This document shows, piece after piece, positions 1 to 7,800 of a DNA stretch of 64,000 nucleotides. Positions within the stretch are counted from its first letter, which is position 1, and the number at the start of each line of letters is the position of its first letter. A model generated the notes under the pieces. That model ran no database searches. It was not told where the DNA came from and was given only the letters and a program-made list of their open reading frames with translations. A program made the translations under genes and the position numbers. Origin of the DNA: Chryseobacterium taichungense (GTDB lineage: Bacteria; Bacteroidota; Bacteroidia; Flavobacteriales; Weeksellaceae); contig NZ_FOBV01000009.1 of the NCBI RefSeq assembly GCF_900109935.1, positions 62,001-126,000 on the forward strand, in the 5' to 3' direction.

Positions 1-875
1 TCGGACTAAGCCTGCCGAGTTCAGTTATTTGCGCTGGCGCGGATCGTATACCTTTCACCGTAATTCCAGTAAATGGAGTGGTGAAAGCCAGCGTTACTTC
101 AGCTTCAAATGGAGTAGAGCTCGACAATGGAAAATATTTCTTTAATCCGAAATTAGTAAGCTCCGATCTATATGGTCAGGCTATTGGATTTACAGTAAAC
201 GGAAAACCAACTAATTGCAGTATCAAGGTTAATGCAGTGCCAAAAGTAAACATTGCTGTTACTTCTGTAGTCTATGCAGATGGTGATCCTACCACCGCAA
301 CGGTAGAATTTAATGTTTCCGGACAGAATTTTACAGACTATACGTACAGCTGGGATTTCTGGAATAATGGAGGCTGGGTTACACTGAATCCAAATTCAAG
401 AGGATTTGTAAGTTATACTTTCCACAATTTAAATCCGAAAATAATTCCGACAATAAAAGTCAGAGTAAGCAATAACGGATGTACTCAGGAAATACCATTC
501 ACAAACTGGTATAATGCTCCTTCTGCTCCTACCGTTACGTTTGATAATATTAATTTTTCAGATGGAATAAACTGCTGCGAAGGAAAAACGCCTGTGATTA
601 AAGCAGAAGCTACAGGTCCTGGAAGTGTCTATTTAAGAGATGGGTCCTTTGTGGTTCAAGGGCAGGGTGATGGACCTTCACCTTCATCGCTTTTGTATTC
701 ATGGGAGAAAATCCAGGGTCCGACAGCAACTCTTTCCGGAGTCAATACTCCTGAGCTGGAGGTTAAAGACCTGGTTGCTGAAGAGTATGTGTTCCAGCTT
801 ACAGTTGTGGATGTTGACAGCGGTTTATTTGCTAAATCTGCACAAGTAGTCGTAAATGTAATCAATGAAGACTAA
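1..875 (+). CDS. Ig/PKD-like surface or fibre protein, 5'-truncated
   Basis: The reading frame is open from base 3, so the gene begins before the window; the first in-frame GTG at 78 is unlikely to be the true start. The visible part (about 290 residues) is made of beta-rich Ig/PKD-like segments. One is near YTYSWDFWNNGG, and a second near the end (SLLYSWEKIQGPTATLSG, then YVFQLTVVDVDSG) is the classic PKD/REJ pattern. No signal peptide or catalytic motif is visible in this part. It is followed by a strong terminator and then another beta-rich gene, and it lies upstream of phage-tail-type genes, so it is probably an exposed structural or adhesive component of the particle. A plain cell-surface adhesin remains possible because the N-terminus is missing. 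Confidence 0.6.
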   Translation, partial: GLSLPSSVICAGADRIPFTVIPVNGVVKASVTSASNGVELDNGKYFFNPKLVSSDLYGQAIGFTVNGKPTNCSIKVNAVPKVNIAVTSVVYADGDPTTATVEFNVSGQNFTDYTYSWDFWNNGGWVTLNPNSRGFVSYTFHNLNPKIIPTIKVRVSNNGCTQEIPFTNWYNAPSAPTVTFDNINFSDGINCCEGKTPVIKAEATGPGSVYLRDGSFVVQGQGDGPSPSSLLYSWEKIQGPTATLSGVNTPELEVKDLVAEEYVFQLTVVDVDSGLFAKSAQVVVNVINED

Positions 876-877
876 TA

Positions 878-900
878 AAGGGATGATCAAATCATCCCTT
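878..900 (+). terminator. Hairpin terminator
   Basis: A perfect 10-bp stem (AAGGGATGAT paired with ATCATCCCTT) with loop CAA begins right after the stop codon at 875. No long T-tract follows. Confidence 0.75.
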
Positions 901-941
901 ATATAACAACGAATATAAAATAACAACAAAAAAGTAATATA

Positions 942-1892
942 ATGGCAACAGCAGCATGCAAAGTTTCATTTAAGATAAAATACACATCTTCTCAGCCGAT
1001 TACACAAGCAACTGCTTACTATAAAATCAAAAATACATCATCGTTTACGAAATATGATCTGCCAACGCTACCGGTAAGTGAGGTTACGCTGGTGGAACTT
1101 CCTGAAATTCTAACGCCGGGTGAATATGATTTAATGGTAGAATTGGGTGTAAATGGAGTTACTAAAACTCAGACAAGTTCTTTTCAGATTGGTAAATGTA
1201 AGCCTTCGTCTTGTGCAGCACCATCTATTAAAAATGTATACCTTGGAGAGAATGATCAGATCGTTATGGATTATTCTGTAGATACTACGAATTTTTATGC
1301 GATACAATACCAAATAGCAACAGACAGCGATTTTAATGACATCGTACAGCTGAAGGTAATCATGGCAAGTGACTACAATCCAACGCAATATATTGAAATG
1401 AACGATGGCACTATTAAAGATAATACGCAACTATACATCAGAGTAAGAAAATACTGTTCATCATCAGATGTTTCAGATTGGTCAGATGTAGAAGGTTTTA
1501 CTTCCGGAACATGGATTAATCAAAAGGTTCTTTATCCTTTTGATGCTTATTGTGTGTCGGATAAATTTAAAGAATTTGATCCTACGGATATCAGAGAATT
1601 CAAGGCAAGTATATGTATTACAGACCGTAATCCATTAATGAAAAAGGTAAAACTTACCACAAGTATTCCACAGGAAGGAAGTTTTATTTATACCAATGGT
1701 TTAACACCTGAAAAACCTGCAAAACCAGGAAGTATAGCAAGCTTTGATGATCCTCAGGGAGGGGTAAGTACCGGATTTGATCAAACTGGAATAAGATGGA
1801 TCAGATTTGAAAATAACCCAGCGCTGATTTACAATGTTAATCCGGCGACCGGGCAAATTACCGGTGTTTCAGGTTATAAGTGTAATTTCTAA
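942..1892 (+). CDS. FN3-like beta-rich structural protein
   Basis: A 316-residue protein starting MATAACKVSF, with no signal peptide. The middle (YAIQYQIATDSDFNDI, then LYIRVRKYCSSSDVSDWSD) has the spacing of a fibronectin type III domain. The C-terminal 110 residues (VLYPFDAYCVSD onward) form a separate Cys-containing segment ending in YKCNF. The absence of an export signal next to another Ig-like gene and a tail locus fits a cytoplasmically assembled particle protein. It lies 66 bp after the previous stop, beyond a terminator, so it may have its own promoter. A precise role cannot be read from the sequence. Confidence 0.6.
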   Translation: MATAACKVSFKIKYTSSQPITQATAYYKIKNTSSFTKYDLPTLPVSEVTLVELPEILTPGEYDLMVELGVNGVTKTQTSSFQIGKCKPSSCAAPSIKNVYLGENDQIVMDYSVDTTNFYAIQYQIATDSDFNDIVQLKVIMASDYNPTQYIEMNDGTIKDNTQLYIRVRKYCSSSDVSDWSDVEGFTSGTWINQKVLYPFDAYCVSDKFKEFDPTDIREFKASICITDRNPLMKKVKLTTSIPQEGSFIYTNGLTPEKPAKPGSIASFDDPQGGVSTGFDQTGIRWIRFENNPALIYNVNPATGQITGVSGYKCNF

Positions 1893-1913
1893 TTGTGTTT
1901 ATATAAAAGACTG

Positions 1914-1941
1914 ATAAAATCCTCAATTGCGAGGATTTTAT
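1914..1941. terminator. Bidirectional terminator between convergent genes
   Basis: An 11-bp perfect stem (ATAAAATCCTC with GAGGATTTTAT) lies around a 6-base loop. A-runs and T-runs on opposite sides suit both the gene ending at 1892 and the minus-strand repressor ending at 1961. Confidence 0.75.
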
Positions 1942-1960
1942 TAAGTCGATGATCTTTTAG

Positions 1961-2626
1961 TTATCTTCTGTTATTCTTACGTCTTGTACTAATGATGTTG
2001 AAAAGTTTTGCAACGTCCTGAAGGTGGATTTCAAAGTCATCATAATATTCATTTAGAGAATGAAGGGTAATGATCCCTTTCTCAACATCGTGATTGATGA
2101 TTCTTTTTATCAAAATCCCTTTCTCTTTGTGAACAATTACAAAATCCCATTTGTCATAATGCAGCTTACTCATCCAGTAATCCTGTCTTACATTGCGGCA
2201 TAAGATAATATCACCTTCCAGGTAGCTTTCATAGGATCCGTCATCCATACTGTCACCTCTCACTTCAAAACACATGTATTCACCTCTGTGCTCTACATCG
2301 TCCGTAAAAGGAATGGTAGGTAAGGTTTCTATATATTCCTCATCTGCAAATCTGCTCAGATAGCCGGCTTGTGCATATTGGTTGGCAAGAGGAACGTACA
2401 TTATTTTCATATCTGAAAAGACAACAGGCGAGGCACTGTCTTCATGTTGTTGCTTTTCCTGCTCCAGAAGCAAGTTGGTTACGAAATAAGCTGTTGTTTC
2501 AGGTATTTTACGTTCGCCTTTTTCCCAATACTGTACGGCTCTCGTGCCGACCCCAATGGATTTTGCGATGTCTGCCTGCTTCATGTTCAGCTTCTTTCTG
2601 ATTTCTTTAAATTCTAAATAGTTCAT
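1961..2626 (-). CDS. XRE-S24 (LexA/CI-type) autocleaving repressor
   Basis: A 221-residue transcriptional repressor. The ATG at 2626 (MNYLEFKEIR) is preferred over an in-frame ATG at 2734, which would add a hydrophobic, AT-encoded extension. Residues 5-45 are an XRE helix-turn-helix (MKQADIAKSIGVGTRAVQYWEKG). The C-terminal half is a S24 peptidase domain with nucleophile Ser126 in RGDSM, the general-base Lys174 in GILIKRI, and a consensus Ala87-Gly88 scissile bond in YAQAGYLS. Proteins of this design hold phage or pyocin genes off until RecA-stimulated self-cleavage after DNA damage. It faces away from the small genes and holin to its right, across a palindromic operator. It most likely represses itself and the rightward promoter. 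How far its control extends over the particle locus is inference. Confidence 0.88.
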   Translation of the reverse strand: MNYLEFKEIRKKLNMKQADIAKSIGVGTRAVQYWEKGERKIPETTAYFVTNLLLEQEKQQHEDSASPVVFSDMKIMYVPLANQYAQAGYLSRFADEEYIETLPTIPFTDDVEHRGEYMCFEVRGDSMDDGSYESYLEGDIILCRNVRQDYWMSKLHYDKWDFVIVHKEKGILIKRIINHDVEKGIITLHSLNEYYDDFEIHLQDVAKLFNIISTRRKNNRR

Positions 2627-2691
2627 TTTGATGTTTTTACGGTAATTGTGGAAAAAAATATGAAAAATATTCATAATTGTTTTCAAAAAAG

Positions 2692-2704
2692 CGAACAATG
2701 TTCG
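2692..2704. promoter_or_regulatory. Palindromic operator for the S24 repressor
   Basis: CGAACA-A-TGTTCG is a perfect 6-bp inverted repeat with a one-base centre. It abuts the rightward TATATTTG box at 2705-2712 and lies just downstream of the leftward promoter box, the arrangement expected for autoregulation plus repression of a divergent promoter. Confidence 0.6.
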
Positions 2705-2712
2705 TATATTTG
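2705..2712 (+). promoter_or_regulatory. Rightward Bacteroidota -7 box
   Basis: TATATTTG matches the Bacteroidota TAnnTTTG consensus and directly abuts the operator, so a bound repressor would block it. A good -33 element was not identified. It would drive the small genes and holin to the right. Confidence 0.45.
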
Positions 2713-2736
2713 TTTCGCGGTTAAGATGAAACACTG

Positions 2737-2744
2737 CAAATATA
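2737..2744 (-). promoter_or_regulatory. Leftward -7 box for the repressor gene
   Basis: On the minus strand this reads TATATTTG, again the TAnnTTTG consensus. It is about 110 bases upstream of the repressor ATG and reads through the operator, so it is the natural promoter for the repressor. Confidence 0.45.
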
Positions 2745-3497
2745 CAAAATTATATTAATGATTTAATTTTTTATTTATGTTTTAATATATAGTTAAAATT
2801 AAATATATGATTTATAATCAGTATGTTGGAGTGTATATTTCACACTCGGTAATCTTTATGGTTAGATTTTCTCTTTTTTTGTTCTGTTTGGCGCTGATAA
2901 GAACAAAGTAAATATTTTCTAATCTTAAAAATGTACAAAGTTCGCTTTTGTCTTTGTTTTTTGAATTGATATTGATCGGATGGCGAATAAAATGCGTTTT
3001 ATTTTGTTCGTTTATGAAGATGAGATCGTGTATTTATTTCTGTTCAAAACAAAAGCAATACAAAATTCAGCAAACATTACTGTTCAACATAAAATATCGG
3101 TTAATTATAGGCATCAGTAATAATTGTTGACACATTAAAATGCCACACAGACATGATAGCGGATTACTTGTCTGTAAGATAGAATGTTGCGCTCTTTTTA
3201 AATACAAATTACTTCCCTTTAAATGATATTAATTGCTCATGAATTTAATTCTTCATAAGCATTAGTGGGCCAATTTGATAAATAAAATCTGTATGGTAAG
3301 GTTGGGATCTGTTTGTTGTAGAAATATTTGATGTCAACATCTAAAATCAAAAACTAAATAATGTAATTAAACATCTCTTCAGAGGCTTATGGTTAAGTCT
3401 TTCGGGTTTCTTGTGGACTTGATCAGCTGCGGAAAATTTTGAAGCACAAAGATCCGTTTAATTCAAAAATAAAACTTTAACATAAAAACTTTAACCA
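2745..3497. other. Long AT-rich leader without a convincing gene
   Basis: About 750 bases with no ORF that looks real. It contains several TTCG half-sites resembling the operator arm (near 2942 and 3008) and runs of A/T. It could be a long untranslated leader or house further regulatory sites. No hairpin terminator was seen. Confidence 0.4.
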
Positions 3498-3656
3498 ATG
3501 AAACGTAGCAAAGAATTAGTAGAAAAAAGAAAAGATTTTGTAATCGATTATGTAAAACGTAATCAGGATAAACAGATGAAAGTGATTGTAACCGAATTGA
3601 CCGAAATGCTGTTTTTATCTGAAAGAACAATATACAACATTATTCTTCAGGCATAA
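3498..3656 (+). CDS. Small helix-turn-helix protein (52 aa)
   Basis: A 52-residue ORF starting MKRSKELVEK with an A-rich upstream region (AACTTTAACCA). The segment QMKVIVTELTEMLFLSERTIYNIIL has the spacing of a helix-turn-helix, with SERT at the start of the recognition helix. The protein is basic at its N-terminus and has no export signal. As the first gene to the right of the repressor-controlled promoter it resembles a Cro-like or activator-type early regulator. Its short length makes the call tentative, and I do not recognise a named family. Confidence 0.5.
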   Translation: MKRSKELVEKRKDFVIDYVKRNQDKQMKVIVTELTEMLFLSERTIYNIILQA

Positions 3657-3772
3657 TGCATGATACGTGCATTATTAATTATCAAACCTGAATGATTCAT
3701 TCCTGATCACTGATGAAAGGATGTCTGAATCATTTCCCAAACTTATTTTATAGGTAAAAATGCAAAGGTGAA

Positions 3773-3820
3773 AACGGTTTTGCTTTAGTTCATTTTTAAA
3801 TGAAGCTTAAAAAAACCGTT
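3773..3820. terminator. Long hairpin between two small genes
   Basis: Outer arms AACGGTTTT and AAAACCGTT enclose an inner 7-bp stem (TTCATTT with AAATGAA). Such a two-tier hairpin between the small genes could be a terminator or attenuator. Confidence 0.5.
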
Positions 3821-3884
3821 GCTCCTTGGCTTAAACAACTTTAAGAGATTAAAAATAATTATTCACTAAAAAACTTTACAAACC

Positions 3885-4052
3885 ATGAATAAAAAGAGAA
3901 GAAAAAAGATAAAGCAAAACAGACAAAAACTACAGAATCCCAGAAAAGACATCAATGATCTTATCGACGAACTGGCTTATGGAGATGAAAATGAAAACAT
4001 CCAAAAAAGCAAAAGGTTTTTAGATAATTTATACATCCTGGATCTGGAATAA
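3885..4052 (+). CDS. Small charged protein (55 aa), unknown
   Basis: A 55-residue ORF starting MNKKRRKKIK. The first 20 residues are strongly basic and the rest is acidic and helical (DINDLIDELAYGDENEN, KRFLDNLYILDLE). The basic/acidic split suggests a nucleic-acid-binding or regulatory peptide. It has a spaced start after AACTTTACAAACC and sits between the HTH gene and the holin in one direction. The DNA encoding LQNP (3928-3940) shares 13 bases with the R1 repeat core found elsewhere in the locus. No family was recognised. Confidence 0.4.
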   Translation: MNKKRRKKIKQNRQKLQNPRKDINDLIDELAYGDENENIQKSKRFLDNLYILDLE

Positions 4053-4107
4053 CAACATCCGAAGGTTGTAAAAAAATCGATTTTAATACGTAATATATAA
4101 TGAAAGA

Positions 4108-4503
4108 ATGAATTTAGACAGTATAAAAGCTCTATTAATCGGAACTGCCATTGCATTTTCAGGAGGATTATTAAGAGTCTTAATCTCCATACAGAACAAA
4201 GAAAAAAAAAAGCCGTGGGAACACGTCATCACCTTGATGATCGTTGTGATAGTCGGCTTCACCATGAGCTATTTGATGAACAGGGCCGAGCTGCATGATA
4301 AGTGGTATTCAACGGGAATATTATTTGTGCTTGGCTACGGTTATGATAAATACTTAAAGATGATCACCACCAATCTGCCCAACTGGATCGATAAATCAGT
4401 AAATCTTTTTATTGAAACCCGATATGGTATCAGAACAGACAGACAGCCTGGTAACCAGGAAGAAAAAGTAATTGAACTTCCTGAAGATCAGGTTGAAAAG
4501 TAA
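4108..4503 (+). CDS. Phage-type holin
   Basis: A 131-residue membrane protein with three predicted transmembrane segments: about 5-23 (IKALLIGTAIAFSGGLLRV), 37-54 (ITLMIVVIVGFTMSYLM) and 67-80 (GILFVLGYGYDK). A charged cytoplasmic tail follows (RTDRQPGNQEEKVIELPED). This topology and size match class I-type holins, which open the inner membrane at a set time so that a signal-less endolysin reaches the cell wall. A GH24 endolysin without a signal peptide and a u-spanin candidate lie 15 kb downstream, completing a lysis set. The ATG at 4108 was chosen; an ATG 8 bases upstream gives only a four-codon frame. Confidence 0.65.
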   Translation: MNLDSIKALLIGTAIAFSGGLLRVLISIQNKEKKKPWEHVITLMIVVIVGFTMSYLMNRAELHDKWYSTGILFVLGYGYDKYLKMITTNLPNWIDKSVNLFIETRYGIRTDRQPGNQEEKVIELPEDQVEK

Positions 4504-4531
4504 AGTAAAGCAATTCTCAAAAAAATCATTA

Positions 4532-4546
4532 CTGCAACTACAGAAT
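4532..4546 (+). repeat. R1 repeat copy 1 (core)
   Basis: The core CTGCAACTACAGAAT is found here and, in the same orientation, at 10898, 13279, 14254, 14356 and 14458 (the last two end in C instead of T). Downstream sequence resembles the other copies less well here (ATCGCTCAAAAAGC). Confidence 0.75.
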
Positions 4547-4757
4547 CCATCGCTCAAAAAGCAAGGGATTCTCCATAAAAAATATGATTTTTGAATCAGA
4601 TAACCTAAAAACTCAAAAAACATCAGAAAGCAAAAAAACCTGGAGTGGCTCACCATTACCTGTTTCTCATTACAAAGCTAAGTGCCACTTCTGATTACTT
4701 ACATTTCTTTAAAAATCTCCCGTACCGGGACTGATTTTTCACATTCAACAGGTATAT

Positions 4758-4784
4758 AAAACGCAATTCACACGATTGCGTTTT
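4758..4784 (+). terminator. Stem-loop just before the toxin gene
   Basis: AAAACGCAA pairs with TTGCGTTTT around a 9-base loop, and the arms extend imperfectly outward (4751-4791), followed by CTTTT. It lies about 40 bases before the toxin ATG, so the toxin is probably either transcribed from a promoter in this gap or controlled by read-through. Confidence 0.55.
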
Positions 4785-4825
4785 GTATGCCTTTTAAATC
4801 AATATGAATTAAAAAAACTAAGTCA

Positions 4826-7800
4826 ATGAAAACAGCAAAACCTGTAGAAGTAGACCCTAAAGTCCACCAGAGGCAAAGTAATAAACAAAAGCCGAAAGAC
4901 CCGGTAGTTATACCACTTTCCGGAACAGAAATAACCAACGCACAGACCCAAAAGTCAGGAGACTCAGGAGTAAATTCAGGATTTGAGAATCCCGGTAGTA
5001 GCAAGATTGGTCTCAATGGTACAATAGCAGCCGTTCATGGTTCGCAAACCATTTATGACCAGGGCTCGGAGGTCATGTACGGAAGATTTCAGGAAAGCCT
5101 GGAACAAACAGGTGATCTCAATCATCCTGATACCAAAGAGACGGAAAAGGGGTACATGACAACCTTGAATCCGGACCAGGTACAGGATTATCAAAATCTT
5201 AAATCCGGAAATGAGGTTCCTAAAACGGTGCAGGAGCAGGCTCAGGTACATCAGCAAAACAAAAAAGATCAAAAAGAAAAGATCAAATCAATTGATAAAG
5301 AAAACAATGATATTTCTTTAGCTGATTTATCGCATTCTTCAGCGACACAGTTAGCGGATAATTTTAATGCCGTTCAAAACAACAGTACAGGTCTTTTCAG
5401 CAGCAAAGCGGGTAAAGCGACTGCCGGACTGCCGAAGGTAAATGCAAAAACCGGGAGTGCTTTTTCCGGATCTAAGGCAAAAACTAAGACAAAAGCAGAT
5501 AAAACGGCAGCAAAATCAAGCAAAAAGACGGTGAAATCTGTGAGTCAGAAACCTAAATCAAAGGAGATTTCTTTTCCACAAAATGAGCCTCTGAAAAAAG
5601 AAAGCTATTCTTTTAACACAGCGGCTAAAAACGGAGGTTTTGAAAAAAAAGCTCAAAATCAATTGGATGCTGTTCGTCTGAATACCTCAGCTATCCCTAC
5701 GGTTATGCAGCAAAATACGCGCTTAGATCTTACAGGTGAAGCTGATACGGAGCATCTGGCAATCGAGCAACAGGATGTGGCTCAGGATATGAGTGTCAAA
5801 AAAAATCAGGCGGCAAAAGACATTCATAAAGATTATGGTGAAAATGACATCATTAAAAAACCACATGATGAAATGCTTAAGCCTTCACGTAAAGTAAGTT
5901 TCAAAGCAGTTAAAAAACAGCCTGTTGACAAGCTGAAACTTGAAGGTATTGATGAAGCACTGATTAATGCTCAGTTTGAACCTGTAATTCAGTCAAAAAT
6001 AGGAGCTGAAAATGAAAAATACCAGTCAGCTGAACTGGAGCATAATCAAAAAATACTGGAGCATGAAAAAGCGGCAGATACCCAGATAAGTAATGAAAAA
6101 GATATATCGAAGGAAAAGCAGCTGAAATCGGTAAAAGAAGCCCATGCGGATGTGCACAGTTCAAGAACTGAATGGCAAAACGCACTGGATAAAACGGAAT
6201 CTGATTTTGCGAAAAAATCCGGTGATCATGCCAAGACAACCTTGAGTTCAATAAATACGAAGAAAACAGAAGGTGAAACTAAAGCTCAGGGGCATGTTAA
6301 TAAAGCCAATGAGGATGCACGCAAGAAAAAAGAAGCGGCTGACAAAGAAGCAAGAGATAAAACTGCAGAAAAGAAAAAAGAAAGTAAAGGTTTCTTTGGC
6401 TGGTTGGCTGATAAAGCTTCGGAATTTATCAATGCGCTCAAAGAGGCACTGAATTACATTTTCACTAAACTTCGCGAAGCGGTTAAAACTATTTTTGAGG
6501 CTGCCAAGAAATTAGTTTTGGAAGTCTTAGAACTGGCCAGAAAAGCAATTGTAAGTCTTATCAAGGGATTTGCTTCGTTATTAAAAGGCTTCCTGGATAT
6601 TGCCCTGGCTGCATTCCCGGGTATCAGAGACCGGTTAAAAGCTAAAATTGACAAATATGTAGCAGTCGCCGAGAAATACGTAAACCAAACCTTTGAAGCC
6701 TTCAAAAAAGCGGTTATTGAGATTATTGACTTCCTGGCGGATGTAGTGGATAATTTATTGGGAGCACTACAGGCGGTGTATGATTTCATTCTTGATTCAA
6801 TCAATTTTATTGTAGCCGGAATCATAAAGATAATGGAATTTTTATTTAATCTGAATATGGCTGCAGCAATGTCTGTTTTAGAATTCTTCGGAGCATTGGC
6901 GGAAGAAGCATTAGGAGGTAATCCGGCAAAACCACTTCAGGATGTAGAGGTACCTTTAGGTCAGGAAAAAGCATGGGCTTCTGCCATGGGAAGTGAAACG
7001 GAAAATAAAGTTGCTCAGGAAGGAAAAGCTTCTGTAAACGATGCGATTCCGGTTTTAACGAAATCTAAACTGGATGATGATGATGTAGTGTTAGAAACTT
7101 ATCCTGCAGTTTCTGTGGATAAAGATTTTATGAAATCTTTACCGAGTCTGAAAGATGGAGAAAAATTAGAATTGGGAGGAGCGGGAGCAAACAGCGTGAC
7201 CACAAAACAATTCCAGGAGTCGGCTGCTTTTGATGCAGGATATAGTATTCACGGAGAAGAACAAAGTACCGAGCAATCGGCTAATATGGCTGAAGCAACT
7301 GGTGAAGTTCAGAAAGATGCTAAACCGGACTGGAGGCATATGAGTGATGAAGAAAAATTGAAAGAATATAATGATCAGATGCTTGTGCAGTCTGCTAAGG
7401 AAGGTGATGCTGAACCGACCCCTCAAAAAGCAGCCCCTGAAGCAACCGAAGATAATTCTCCTGAAGCACTGATTACCAAAACCGGACGCTTAAATGCAGG
7501 GCGCAGATTACAGTTTATGGGTGAACAAATGTTAACAGGAATAAAAGTATTCTGGAATAAATATAAAGCATGGATCATTGCAGGATTTGTAGCTGCATTA
7601 GTTGCTATCGCAGCTATTCTGATCTTTAGTGGAGGAACTGCTTTGGGTGCTGTCGTTTCTGCTTTAGGTGAGGCCTTAACGCTTATTTTCGGGGCTTTTG
7701 CTGTATACCGGGCAATGGGAATGCTTTGGGAATATGTGAAAAAAGCATGGGCAGGAGATAAACAAGGAGCCGCAAAAGCATTGGCTACTGCATTTGCCAT

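Larger units (their letters stand above)
4504..4825. other. Intergenic region with R1 copy and terminator before the toxin gene
   Basis: About 320 bases between the holin and the toxin. It holds R1 copy 1 (core 4532-4546) and a stem-loop at 4751-4791. No convincing gene was seen. Confidence 0.5.

Noticed and set aside
2948..3130. 60-codon plus-strand ORF
   Set aside because: Cys/Phe-rich composition, no A-rich upstream region and no recognisable motif; lies in an AT-rich leader.
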